This document shows, in pieces, positions 9,239-18,727 of a DNA stretch of 64,000 nt. Source of the stretch: Mixophyes australis (Eukaryota; Chordata; Amphibia; Anura; Limnodynastidae); assembly GCA_036250195.1 (NCBI GenBank), contig JAVHZZ010000006.1:77005369-77069368 (forward strand). The letters are read 5' to 3'. Within the stretch, counting starts at the first letter, position 1; every line of letters starts with the position of its first letter. Position numbers and translations under genes: made by a program. The notes under the pieces were generated by a model. The model saw only the letters and a program-made list of their open reading frames with translations. It made no database searches and was not told where the DNA came from.

Positions 9239-11260
9239 GGGTCTGCGCATGCGCAGCCCTTTCCTATACTTCAGTGTATGTCCCTTTAACTCAATTGGCA
9301 GATCAGGCAACACTCCCTATATTAAGCACCTGTGGTCAACACCACGTTGCCTGATCTTGGAGTCTCATTCCCCATGAGTCTCTGAAGGTGTTCCTGTATT
9401 CCTCGTGTATTCAGCGCTGCTGATTCCTGTGGTTTCCAAACCACTTCTATCCCTGTGGTTTCCAAACCACTTCTACTACTATGGTTCCCATACCACTTCT
9501 ACCATCAACTGTATCATCGTGACTGTTTGCTGATTCCTATCCGCTGCCTCCGTGCACTACAGTCTTCTAAACCACTTCAACGCTATTATATATCATTGTG
9601 ACTGTTTGCTGATTCCTATCCGCTGCCTCCGTGCACTACAGTCTTCTAAACCACTTCAACGCTATTATATATCATTGTGACTGTTTGCTGATTCCTATCC
9701 GCTGCCTCCGTGCACTCCAGCTTTTACTTCACATCCACTCACCTGTTCATCATCAAGTCTGTGAGCTGATTCCTATCCGCTGCCTCCGTGCACTACAGTC
9801 TCCTGCTTGCAACTCGCCTGTGTTCATCATCGTGACTGTTAGCTGATTCCTATCCGCTGCCTCCGTGCACTACAGGCTCCAGCTTGCAACTCGCCTGTGT
9901 ACATCATCGTGACTGTTAGCTGATTCCTATCCGCTGCCTCCGTGCACTACAGTCTCCAGCTTCCAACTCGCCTGTGTTCATCATCGTGACTGTTAGCTGA
10001 TTCCTATCCGCTGCCCCTGTGCATTGCAGCCTCATCTCAGCTCTCCTGTGTTTCCTTCGAGACTGCTGCTCTCATTGCCATCCGCTACACTTCGTGATCA
10101 ACAGCTCCTGGTCTACTCTGCTCTCCCGTGTTCCATCGCTGTTGGTACCTGTTGGTTGCTACTGGTTACCTCCGTGTGCCCGCAGAGTCCCGCTGCTGCT
10201 GTCAGCGCTATCGTCCATCTCCTGCTGATCCGCTCTCCACGCCTTCACGTGTCCCGCTGGTCTCTACCCTCCTGTCAGCATTGGATTCGTATCTCATCAA
10301 CTACTCCTCTGCTGGATCATCTCCATTCTCCTGGGTCCTCCCTGAGTCCAGTTCCACGTGTTATTGATTCCTGTGGATTCGTGTCCCTGTTGGTCTACTT
10401 ACCTGTGCGCTGCACCTACTAGACCGCTGCCTCATCCATCCAGGGACTTCTCATCCAGCCGGCCTCCTGCCGCTCAGGTATCGCTGCACTCCTATCTGAC
10501 TGCCTGCTTCTGAACCACGGTATGCATACTTCTCATTGACTGTGCTGGTGTATTGCATATCTTGCTGGACTGTGTTGGTTCTCTTTGGAGTCTGCTATCC
10601 GCTGAGTCTATTGCCATCATTGACTGTGTTATCTTGTGCTGGACTACTTCAAGAGACTTTCTATATTTGCAGACCTGTTCAGTCATTTATATATATATTG
10701 TGCATATTACTGTGGATAGTGTATAAGGTGCCCGTGTATATCCTGTGTTGCAGTCTCTCCCCGTGCACCTCCTCACATATATTTTCAGTGGTACAACTTG
10801 CTGATGACAGACCACTGATCCCTGTTTCCTGTATCACCTGTTCCAGTATCCTCTCACATAGCAGTGGTACAACTTGCTACCGCAGACCACTGACTACCCG
10901 GATACCTCCACTTGGATTCCATTCCTTCACTCAGACAGCGGTACAACTTGCTATCCGCAGACCGCTGACTCGCATCACCTCCTTGTTTCTGTTGGACATT
11001 CCTCCTCACTATAGCAGTGGTACAACTTGCTATCGCAGACCACTGACTACCTTCACGTGCCCTTGTCCATACAGTTCCTCGTGTATTATTACCTCCATAT
11101 TACCAGTGCTGCTAGTCATAGACTTTCCTGAGCATCTCATCATCTATCATTTCCTGTTCCGTGATCACCCAGCTACCAGAGTACCCTATTACCATCTACA
11201 TTGCTCTGGTAAGCCTACCACCTGGTGATCCCTGGGTAAAGACTCCTAGTGCCCGTGACA
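9172..11260 (+). repeat. 3' LTR of the chromovirus
   Basis: This 2,089-bp LTR starts TGTCACTCACCGG and ends GTGCCCGTGACA. It is almost identical to the 5' LTR, with the same promoter signals, ~76-bp repeat block (about 9525-10015) and four hairpin motifs (10786-10818, 10862-10893, 10936-10968, 11015-11046). Confidence 0.96.
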
Positions 11261-11520
11261 CCTTCTCACTATAGCAGTGGTACAACTTGCTACCGCAGAC
11301 CACTGACTACCTTCACGTGTCCTTGTCCATACAGTTCCTCGTGTATTATTACCTCCATATTACCAGTGCTGCTAGTCATAGACTTTCCTGAGCATCTCAT
11401 CATCTGCTATTTTCTGTTCCGTGATCACCCTGCTACCAGAGTACCATATTACCACCTACATTGCTCTGGTAGGCCTATCAACTGGTGATCCCTGGGTAAA
11501 GACTCCTAGTGCCCGTGACA
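11261..11520 (+). mobile_element. Solo LTR of the chromovirus family, 3' part
   Basis: This continues the interrupted solo LTR of 1135-2826. It repeats CCTTC at its start, as the target duplication of the inner element, carries one hairpin motif (11274-11305) and ends GTGCCCGTGACA, followed by the outer target duplication ACGAC at 11521-11525. Confidence 0.93.
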
Positions 11521-12996
11521 ACGACTATGTGCAACAGGGACAGTTTTTTGGTTTACAAAGTCAACCAATAACACTTCGACCCTGTCTGTCTTTAACATAC
11601 TTGATGGGATCTCAATGATGAATGGTCTGTACCATGGTTGGAGGAGGTATTGTGGCCCCGGTACCAAATTGGGTACCGGGGCCACTCCACTATGCAGTCC
11701 AGATAGAGGTGTATCAGATATTTAACAACGTTGACTGTTGCTGCAAAATTTTTAAATAATATTGTGGGGAACACTACACTACGCAGTCCATAAACTTTTT
11801 GGGTGGAATTCAGGCCCATGTAGGGATTTTTAATAATATTGTGGCCCCGGTAAAAAATTGTGTACCGGGGCCACCCCACTATGCAGTCCAGAACCTTTTT
11901 TTTGGGAATTCAGACCCGTGGAGGGTTTTTTAATTATATTGTGGTGACCACTCCTCTACACAGTCCAGATACATTTATTGGTGCGAATCATACAAGTTCA
12001 GGGTTTTTAATTTATATTGTGGTGACCCACTCCTCTACGCAGTCCAGGTACATTATTGGTGCGAATCATACAAGTTCAGGGTTTTTAATTTATATTGTGG
12101 TGACCCACTCCTCTACGCAGTCCAGGTACATTATTGGTGCGAATCATACAAGTTCAGGGTTTTTAATTTATATTGTGGTGACCCACTCCTCTACGCAGTT
12201 CAGGTACATTATTCGGTGCGATTCATACCAGTTGATGGTTTTCTTATTATATATATTGTGGTGACTCACTCCTCTACGCAGTCCAGGTACATTATTGGTG
12301 CGAATCATACAAGTTCAGGGTTTTTAATTTATATTGTGGTGACCCACTCCTCTACTCAGTCCAGGTACATTATGCGGTGCGATTCATACCAGTTGATGCT
12401 TTTCTTATTATATATATTGTGGTGACCCACTCCTCTACGCAGTCCAGGTACATTATTGGTGCGAATCATACAAGTTCAGGGTTTTTAATTTATATTGTGG
12501 TGACCCACTCCTCTACGCAGTCCAGGTACATTATTGGTGCGAATCATACAAGTTCAGGGTTTTTAATTTATATTGTGGTGACCCACTCCTCTACGCAGTC
12601 CAGGTACATTTTTTGGTGCGATTAAGACCAGTTGATTGTTTTCTTATTATATTGTGGGGACCACTCCACTACGCAGTCCAGAAAGATACCTCGTTGCAAC
12701 GTTTTGGACTAATAACTATATTGTGAGGTGTTCAGAATACACGGTAAATTAGTGTAAATGCTTGTTATTGAATGTTATTGAGGTTGATAATAGCGTAGGA
12801 GTGAAAATCAACCCGAAAACTTGATTTTTTAACTTTTTATGCTTTTTTCAAAAAAAATCCGAATCCAAAACCTTAAATCCGAACTAAAACCTTTCGGCAG
12901 GTGTTTTGCGAAACAAATCCGAACCCAAAACATTGCGGAAATCCGAATCCAAAACACAAAACACGAGACACCAAAAGTCGCCGGTGCACATCTCTA
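11521..12996 (+). mobile_element. hAT-A 3' sub-terminal region, right part, with terminus
   Basis: This resumes the hAT-A sequence split by the solo LTR. It holds two more palindrome units (about 11650 and 11850), a 78-bp tandem array (11938-12660) and a unique tail that matches the left end of the intact hAT-A (15589-15905) in reverse complement. It ends CCGGTGCACATCTCTA at 12996, the hAT-A terminal inverted repeat. Sequence of the hAT-B end follows directly, so this hAT-A piece sits inside hAT-B copy 1. Confidence 0.8.
11938..12660. repeat. 78-bp tandem array (about 9 units)
   Basis: The units contain TTGTGGTGACCCACTCCTCT, ACGCAGTCCAGGTACATTAT and GCGAATCATACAAGTTCAGG. Two units (near 12210 and 12375) belong to a second subtype with GATTCATACCAGTTGATG. 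Short frames read through it are artefacts of the period, 78 being a multiple of 3. The inverted counterpart is the 77-bp array at 15905-17170. Confidence 0.92.
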
Positions 12997-13119
12997 AACA
13001 AAACCAAACAAAACCAAACAAAACCAAAACACGCAAGGGCGGTTTTGCAAAACCAAAACCAAAAAAACGACGGTAATCCAGATCCAAAACCAAAACACGG
13101 GGGTCAGTGAGCATCTCTA
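12997..13119 (+). mobile_element. hAT-B copy 1, 3' terminus
   Basis: AACCAAAAC-type repeats end in CACGGGGGTCAGTGAGCATCTCTA, matching in reverse complement the left end of the intact hAT-B at 41605. The element ends at 13119 and is followed by ATATGCAT (13120-13127), its presumed target duplication. The near-identical ATATGTAT precedes the hAT-B end at 60027. Confidence 0.8.
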
Positions 13120-13225
13120 ATATGCATATAGTTTAGGAAAAACAATGCATAATGACATACTGCTGTAATTTACCATGCCAGGGCTGCTCTGGGAGACCTG
13201 GCGAAGACCCCACTCCTACACAAAG

Positions 13226-13411
13226 TGCCTGATTCATTAAGGAATTTAAATTAAGATGTTTCTTATTTAAGTCTCCTGGACAAAACCATGTTAAAATGCA
13301 AGGGGTGCAAATTAGTATTCTGTTTTGCACATAAGTTAAGTGCTGACTGTTTTTTTATGTAGCACATGAATAAGAAGTTTCTTAATTTAAGTTCCTTAAT
13401 GAATCAGGCCC
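13226..13411. mobile_element. MITE with TGCCTGATTCATTAAGG inverted ends
   Basis: The ends TGCCTGATTCATTAAGGAA and TTCCTTAATGAATCAGGCCC are inverted repeats around ~150 bp of AT-rich sequence with no coding potential. A related element with GGGCCTGAGTCATTA ends lies at 24070-24374. The unit 2 copy (from ~32236) is cut off at about 32370 by hAT-B copy 2. The superfamily is not assigned, since the target duplication is not clear. Confidence 0.75.
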
Positions 13412-14061
13412 AAAATCTTTTGCTATTTACCGGCATCCTAACGCTGACAATAAATGGAGGCAGAGAGGCAACTGCTGGATCCCATTGTAAAATACCAGTA
13501 ACACCATCCTGAGAAAGCTTTTTGCAGCTTAATAAATTGGTTAGTGCTGCGGTTGCCAGGGGATAGAGGTAAGCTCCAGTAATGGGGTTAACCCTCTCTT
13601 ATAAAGCAAAATGGGGTGAATAAGCTTTTTGTTGGCTTTTACTCCTGCATCTTGGCTTGTCACCACTTCTTATATAGACTCCTTAGACCAGTCATTCCCA
13701 ACTCCAGTCCTCATGGACACATAACAGTGCATGTTTTCCATATCTCTTTGCTGTAGCACAGGTGTATTCATTATTAACTGACACATTTTGAAAGATCCAC
13801 AGGTGGGACTAATTATTTTACTTGTGACCTGGAAAACATGCACTGTTAGGGGTCCCTGAGGACTGGAGTTGGGAAAAAGTGTCTTAGACAATAACTGTTG
13901 CTTGGCTTGTTAACTAACTAGCTAAGCTAAGCTAACTAAGCGGAGCTATCAGTCAGATGTTTCAAATACTCCCGGGATTTAACAGTTTATTAATAAATAT
14001 TTAAAGGGTTGCTAGGTGATGGATCAACAATCATTCATGATGCTAGTCTTGTCCTGCACAT
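13412..14061. other. Unit 1 spacer upstream of the X-box ORF
   Basis: No gene is seen. 13596-13915 matches 41160-41500 in unit 2. It contains a foldback-like pair: CCCAACTCCAGTCCTCATGG (13690-13709) faces CCCTGAGGACTGGAGTTGGG (13854-13873), with TGCATGTTTTCCA/TGGAAAACATGCA inside. This is probably a short MITE at about 13688-13875, also present at 41255-41460. Confidence 0.6.
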
Positions 14062-14075
14062 GTTGCCTTGGCAAC
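14062..14075 (+). promoter_or_regulatory. Perfect RFX X-box
   Basis: GTTGCCTTGGCAAC is a perfect palindrome with the RFX half-sites GTTGCC and GGCAAC separated by two bases. RFX factors drive genes of motile and sensory cilia in animals. It lies about 100 bp upstream of the ATG at 14177, a usual X-box distance. The same site is kept in unit 2 at 48912-48925 although the bases around it differ slightly. GGTTGCTAGG at about 14009 resembles a second, weak half-site. Confidence 0.65.
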
Positions 14076-14176
14076 CTCTGTGATGACACTGACAGATGTC
14101 CTGTGAGGGCAGTCAGAGCTCTGTCCAGTGAAAGGTGGAGCTGACCGTCAGATAAGGTGTGAGCATTCAGAAAAGA

Positions 14177-14785
14177 ATGAGCAATATGGCAAATGGTTTA
14201 CAAGGTAACTTTACCAGTTTTCTTCCATGCCTCTTGTGTAAAGTCCCTAACAGAACCTGCCCAGTTGACCATCCCACAAGAGGGTATCTTTCTGACCAAA
14301 TCATTGGATCAGACTACACACCTTCAGTTTGGGGCTATTTACAATATCTAAATAGAAAAGGGAATGCTGAGAAGAAGGACAAGGAACAGTTGGATATGTG
14401 TTGCACATTTGTCCCGCGACAAAAGTTTGATCAGATAAATAGTGAATGGGACAAGAATGATGCAAGAAAAAGGGTCCAGGGACAGCGAGAAATTGGAAAG
14501 ACATCCGGCCCTCCACGACCACTTCCTTCGTTAAAGAGTCAATGGGAAAAGAAATATGGTGCAAGAAAAAGTTGCCAGGTGCAGTTACAAATTCCGGAGA
14601 CATCCACCCCTCCACAACAGATTGCTTCGGTAGAGAGCCAATCGGACTACGAGAATGTTGTATGCAAATCGAGCCAGTTAAAGATTGCAGAGACATCCGC
14701 CCCTCCACAACAGATTGCTTTTGTACAGAGCGAATTTGACTACCAGTATGTTGTATGGAAAATGGGCCAATTAAAAATTTCGTAG
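14177..14785 (+). CDS. Uncharacterised 202-residue repeat protein behind an X-box
   Basis: I do not recognise this protein. From the ATG at 14177 (another ATG at 14186) it has a cysteine cluster CLLCKVPNRTC (residues 18-28), a segment with QIIGSDYTPSVWGYLQYL, then degenerate ~31-33-residue repeats (about 107-202) of pattern ETSxPPQQIAxVxSxxDYxxVV. It shows no signal peptide or membrane segment. An AATAAA signal lies at 14885-14890, about 100 bp after the stop. The unit 2 copy keeps the frame apart from one CGA-to-TGA stop, and the small indels between copies here and just downstream are multiples of three, which suggests past coding constraint. The X-box context suggests a ciliary or sperm axoneme role, an inference only. 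It could instead be the terminal exon of a larger gene or a retrocopy. Confidence 0.5.
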   Translation: MSNMANGLQGNFTSFLPCLLCKVPNRTCPVDHPTRGYLSDQIIGSDYTPSVWGYLQYLNRKGNAEKKDKEQLDMCCTFVPRQKFDQINSEWDKNDARKRVQGQREIGKTSGPPRPLPSLKSQWEKKYGARKSCQVQLQIPETSTPPQQIASVESQSDYENVVCKSSQLKIAETSAPPQQIAFVQSEFDYQYVVWKMGQLKIS

Positions 14786-15588
14786 ACATTCATCCCTCCA
14801 CGAAAGATTGTTTGGTCATTGATGGAGTCAAGAAACGGACATATAAGTGCTCTTGTGAATCCTCTTTATCATTCTTTCACCCTAAATAAATTAGTTAATT
14901 ATACTATGTGGTTTGCTTAGTTACACTGCACAAATAGCATAAATGTGCTATAAAGTATTGTAACCAGACACTGTATTGGTTTAGTGATAATGAATGAATA
15001 ATGAATGCAAATATTAGGTTGACTACTTGAGTGGACTATGAGTGTGGACCAGAGGTCGAGAAATATGTCTGGGCTCAGGGAAAATTTGGACGTAGCCTGT
15101 ACAAAGATATAATATTCAGCAGTGTTTAGAATATACCTTTCCTTATAATAGGCATAATTAAAGTGGCTGCACCGTGTCCCTGCACTAACCAGCCAATCGC
15201 TGCATTTAACATGATCAGTAGTGATCGGAGGTGAGACAGACACTTAATCCCTCTTCAGCCCAGAACACCACACTACATTCTGTCTGCAATTTGGGACAGC
15301 CTGTCATAATAAATACCGCTATTTCCTGTTTATTTTATGGCATAACCCCTTTATACTTGGACAACTTTAGAGATTAGAGTGTACTAAATAATTCTGTTTT
15401 CCTCTGATGTTTGTGAGATATCATTTACCAAGTTCTTAGAACATATATATCTTAGGCAAACTGCTTATCCTGGATGCCATTTCTTCCAATCGCTGCATTT
15501 AAGATGATCAGTAGTGATCGGAGGTGAGCCAGACACTAATCCCTATTCACTTTCTGTCTGTAATTTGTGACAGCCTGTCATAATAAAT
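14786..15588. other. Non-coding spacer after the X-box ORF
   Basis: No coding evidence apart from the poly(A) signal at 14885. A ~45-bp direct repeat (ATCGCTGCATTTAA with GATCAGTAGTGATCGGAGGTGAG) occurs at about 15195-15235 and 15489-15528. It ends at TAATAAAT (15581-15588), the target site of hAT-A. The uninterrupted site is at about 50153-50160. Confidence 0.7.
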
Positions 15589-15904
15589 TAGGGATGTGCA
15601 CCGGCGACTTTTGAGGTCTCGTGTTTTGTGTTTTGGATCCGGATTTTCGTTATTTTTGAGGTTCGGATTTGTCTCGCAAAACACTTGACGAAAGGTCTCG
15701 GTTCGGATTTAAGGTATTGGATTCGGATTTTTTTTGAAAAAAACATAAAAAGTTTAAAAATCAAGTTTTTGGGCTTATTTTCACTCCTAGGCTATTATTA
15801 ACCTCAATAACATTCAATAACAAGCATTTCCACTAATTTACAGTGTATTGTGAACACCTCACAATATAGTTATTAGTCCAAAACGTTGCAACAAGGTATC
15901 TTTC

Positions 15905-17170
15905 TGGACTGCGTAGAGGAGTGGGTCACCACAATATCTTAAAAACCCTGAACTTTTATGATTCGCACCAATAATTGTACCTGGACTGCGTAGAGGAGTG
16001 GGTCACCACAATATCTTAAAAACCCTGAACTTTTATGATTCGCACCAATAATTGTACCTGGACTGCGTAGAGGAGTGGGTCACCACAATATCTTAAAAAC
16101 CCTGAACTTTTATGATTCGCACCAATAATTGTACCTGGACTGCGTAGAGGAGTGGGTCACCACAATATCTTAAAAACCCTGAACTTTTATGATTCGCACC
16201 AATAATTGTACCTGGACTGCGTAGAGGAGTGGGTCACCACAATATCTATTAAAAACCCTGAACTTTTATGAATCGCACCAATAAATGTACCTGGACTGCG
16301 TAGAGGAGTGGGTCACCACAATATCTTAAAAACCCTGAACTTTTATGATTCGCACCAATAATTGTACCTGGACTGCGTAGAGGAGTGGGTCACCACAATA
16401 TCTTAAAAACCCTGAACTTTTATGATTCGCACCAATAATTGTACCTGGACTGCGTAGAGGAGTGGGTCACCACAATATCTATTAAAAACCCTGAACTTTT
16501 ATGAATCGCACCAATAAATGTACCTGGACTGCGTAGAGGAGTGGGTCACCACAATATCTTAAAAACCCTGAACTTTTATGATTCGCACCAATAATTGTAC
16601 CTGGACTGCGTAGAGGAGTGGGTCACCACAATATCTTAAAAACCCTGAACTTTTATGATTCGCACCAATAATTGTACCTGGACTGCGTAGAGGAGTGGGT
16701 CACCACAATATCTTAAAAACCCTGAACTTTTATGATTCGCACCAATAATTGCACCTGGACTGCGTAGAGGAGTGGGTCACCACAATATCTTAAAAACCCT
16801 GAACTTTTATGATTCGCACCAATAATTGTACCTGGACTGCGTAGAGGAGTGGGTCACCACAATATATTAAAAACCCTGAACTTTTATGATTCGCACCAAT
16901 AATTGTACCTGGACTGCGTAGAGGAGTGGGTCACCACAATATCTATTAAAAACCCTGAACTTTTATGAATCGCACCAATAAATGTACCTGGACTGCGTAT
17001 AGGAGTGGGTCACCACAAGATATCTTAAAAACCCTGAACTTTTATGAATCGCACCAATAAATGTACCTGGACTGCGTAGAGAAGTGGGTCACCACAATAT
17101 ATATTAAAAACCCTGAACTTTTATGATTCGCACCAATAAATGTATCTGGACTGCGTAGAGGAGTGGGCAC
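15905..17170. repeat. 77-bp tandem array (about 16 units) in hAT-A
   Basis: The units contain GGACTGCGTAGAGGAGTGGG, TCACCACAATATCTTAAAAA and TTCGCACCAATAATTGTACC. Most units are identical; a second subtype has ATCTATTAAAAA with ATGAATCGCACCAATAAATG. It is the inverted counterpart of 11938-12660 and lies in the 3' sub-terminal region, where hAT transposases often bind repeated motifs. Confidence 0.93.
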
Positions 17171-17215
17171 TGGGCACCACAATAAAATATATAAAAAACC
17201 TTCAACAGATCTGCA

Positions 17216-17340
17216 TTACACTACACATACGGCTGCTCCTCCATCCTCTCCATCATATACATGTTGGAGTTTTAGCGTGTGACAACCTCTTGTTTTTGAT
17301 AATGTCAGTGCATTTGGAATATTTTTCAATTTGCCCCACA
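17216..17340 (-). pseudogene. Transposase relic inside the hAT-A 3' region
   Basis: On the minus strand this resembles the coding region around KQEVVTRWNSTLYMLQRMEEQ of the hAT-A transposase (19760-19850). It is diverged, with a stop replacing the tryptophan. It is a decayed second piece of transposase inside the same element, similar to the relic at 400-545. Confidence 0.6.
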
Positions 17341-17394
17341 CCACTGAATGTACTTTATCTATGATACGCAATACGCATCTATCTATCTTGACTG

Positions 17395-18244
17395 CGTAGT
17401 GTGGTGGCCCCGGTACACAATTTGGTACCGAGGCCACAATATAATTTAAAAACCCTCCACGTGTCGGAATTCCACCAAACAAGTATCTGGACTGCATAGT
17501 GGGGTGGCCCCGGTACCCAATTTGATACCGGGGCCACAATACCTCCTCCAAACATGCTCCAGACAATTCGTCATTGACAGACCCCAGACAGACAGGGTCG
17601 TAGTGTTATTGTTTGACTTTGTAAACCCAAAAAAATGTCCCTGTTGCACATAGTCGTGCAATGAAGACTGACTTTTTCATTTAAAGGCACGATCTTTAAA
17701 GTGTAGTGTTTGTAAGTCTAAGTCATATTATACTTTTGGTAAAATTGGTTTTTTTTGTTCCTCTTTATGGTAATTAATTAGTAATAGAATTAAAGTAGGA
17801 AATAGAATTAAATAGAATTAAAGTAGGAAATAGAGTGGTATAGAGTTGTAGTGTGGTATAGATAGAGTGGTCCACACAATATAATAATAAAACCCTCAAC
17901 TGGTCTGAATTCCACCAAACAAGTATCTTGACTACGTAGTGTGGTGGCCCCGGTACACAATTTGGTACCGAGGCCACAATATAATTTAAAAACCCTCCAC
18001 GTGTCGGAATTCCACCAAACAAGTATCTGGACTGCATAGTGGGGTGGCCCCGGTACCCAATTTGATACCGGGGCCACAATACCTCCTCCAAACATGCTCC
18101 AGACAATTCGTCATTGACAGACCCCAGACAGACAGGGTCGTAGTGTTATTGTTTGACTTTGTAAACCCAAAAAAATGTCCCTGTTGCACATAGTCGTGCA
18201 ATGAAGACTGACTTTTTCATTTAAAGGCACGATCTTTAAAGTGT
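17395..18244. repeat. 540-bp internal duplication in hAT-A
   Basis: The ~310-bp block 17395-17704 recurs at 17935-18244 with no or almost no differences by eye. Each copy carries two GGCCCCGGTA palindromes (one as TGGCCCCGGTACACAATTTG), the CCAAACATGCTCCAGACAAT segment and the GTCCCTGTTGCACATAGTCG stretch that forms the uninterrupted target of the solo LTR. The intervening 17705-17934 is AT-rich, with an AGAATTAAAGTAGGAAATAG repeat. Confidence 0.85.
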
Positions 18245-18608
18245 CAGAAAGAGAGAGAAGACACAGGAGAGGAGAGTTGTAGCTGGGGACCTGGGGTGGA
18301 AGCTCCCAGGCTCCCACAGCATTGCCTGGAAGTCTGAGCGTGGTGACTGAGCCAGGGCAAGGAATGTGTGCCCTGGATGAGGGGGAGAACTCCATGCCAC
18401 TATAGTGAACCCAAGAGAGAGGGGGACACTGCACATGGAAGAGGCCCTGGAGTGAGGGCTGCTACAAGAGGCATGGTAGCTGTAGTGTCAGATCCTGAGG
18501 CTGAGAGTACACAGAGTGACGTGTCAGAGCACAGGAGACATTATCCCCGCAGAGGAGGGATGAGCTGCAGTTGAGAGGTATGTTGTTGAAATAGGACATG
18601 CACACTTT
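18245..18608. other. GA-rich block downstream of the hAT-A transposase
   Basis: A purine-rich segment (GTCAGAAAGAGAGAGAAGAC to GGGATGAGCTGCAGTTGAG) replaces the expected continuation of the duplicated block. I cannot assign it. It is absent from the hAT-A piece at 546-12996. It could be captured host sequence or part of another element. Confidence 0.4.
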
Positions 18609-18672
18609 AACAAACCAATCATTTCAGCGACAGGGCCTACCAAACAACTTTGACTGAAATGATTGGTTTGTT
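18609..18672 (-). terminator. 19-bp perfect hairpin after the transposase stop
   Basis: AACAAACCAATCATTTCAG (18609-18627) is exactly inverted at 18654-18672, with a 26-base loop. On the transposase strand it lies about 56 bases after the stop codon, so it would be in the 3' untranslated region. A role in 3'-end processing, stability or editing is possible but unproven. It could also be the remains of a foldback element. Confidence 0.5.
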
Positions 18673-18727
18673 TGGGCCCCCACACCAAAAAAGCTATACA
18701 TCTCTCCCTGTACAGACTAAACAGGCT

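Larger units (their letters stand above)
2827..11260 (+). mobile_element. Complete Ty3/gypsy chromovirus-type LTR retrotransposon
   Basis: This 8,434-bp element has LTRs of identical length (2827-4915 and 9172-11260), gag, pol with a C-terminal chromodomain and a polypurine tract. It is flanked by the 5-bp duplication CCTTC (2822-2826 and 11261-11265) inside a solo LTR of the same family. By eye the LTRs differ at only about three places (2828 A/G, 3049 T/C, 3697 C/T against their 3' counterparts), which points to a recent insertion. pol is uninterrupted. The gag frame opens with TTG, so the usual initiation codon seems lost; the next in-frame ATG is 4965. No env gene is seen. This is an endogenous genomic copy of a mobile element. 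Confidence 0.97.

Noticed and set aside
9239..11260. An env gene for the chromovirus
   Set aside because: pol runs directly into the 3' LTR and no envelope-like signal peptide, surface or transmembrane segment lies between.
11860..12625. Repetitive proteins of SSTQSRYIIGANHTSSGF type
   Set aside because: They are products of a 78-bp tandem repeat, a multiple of three, in the hAT-A 3' region.
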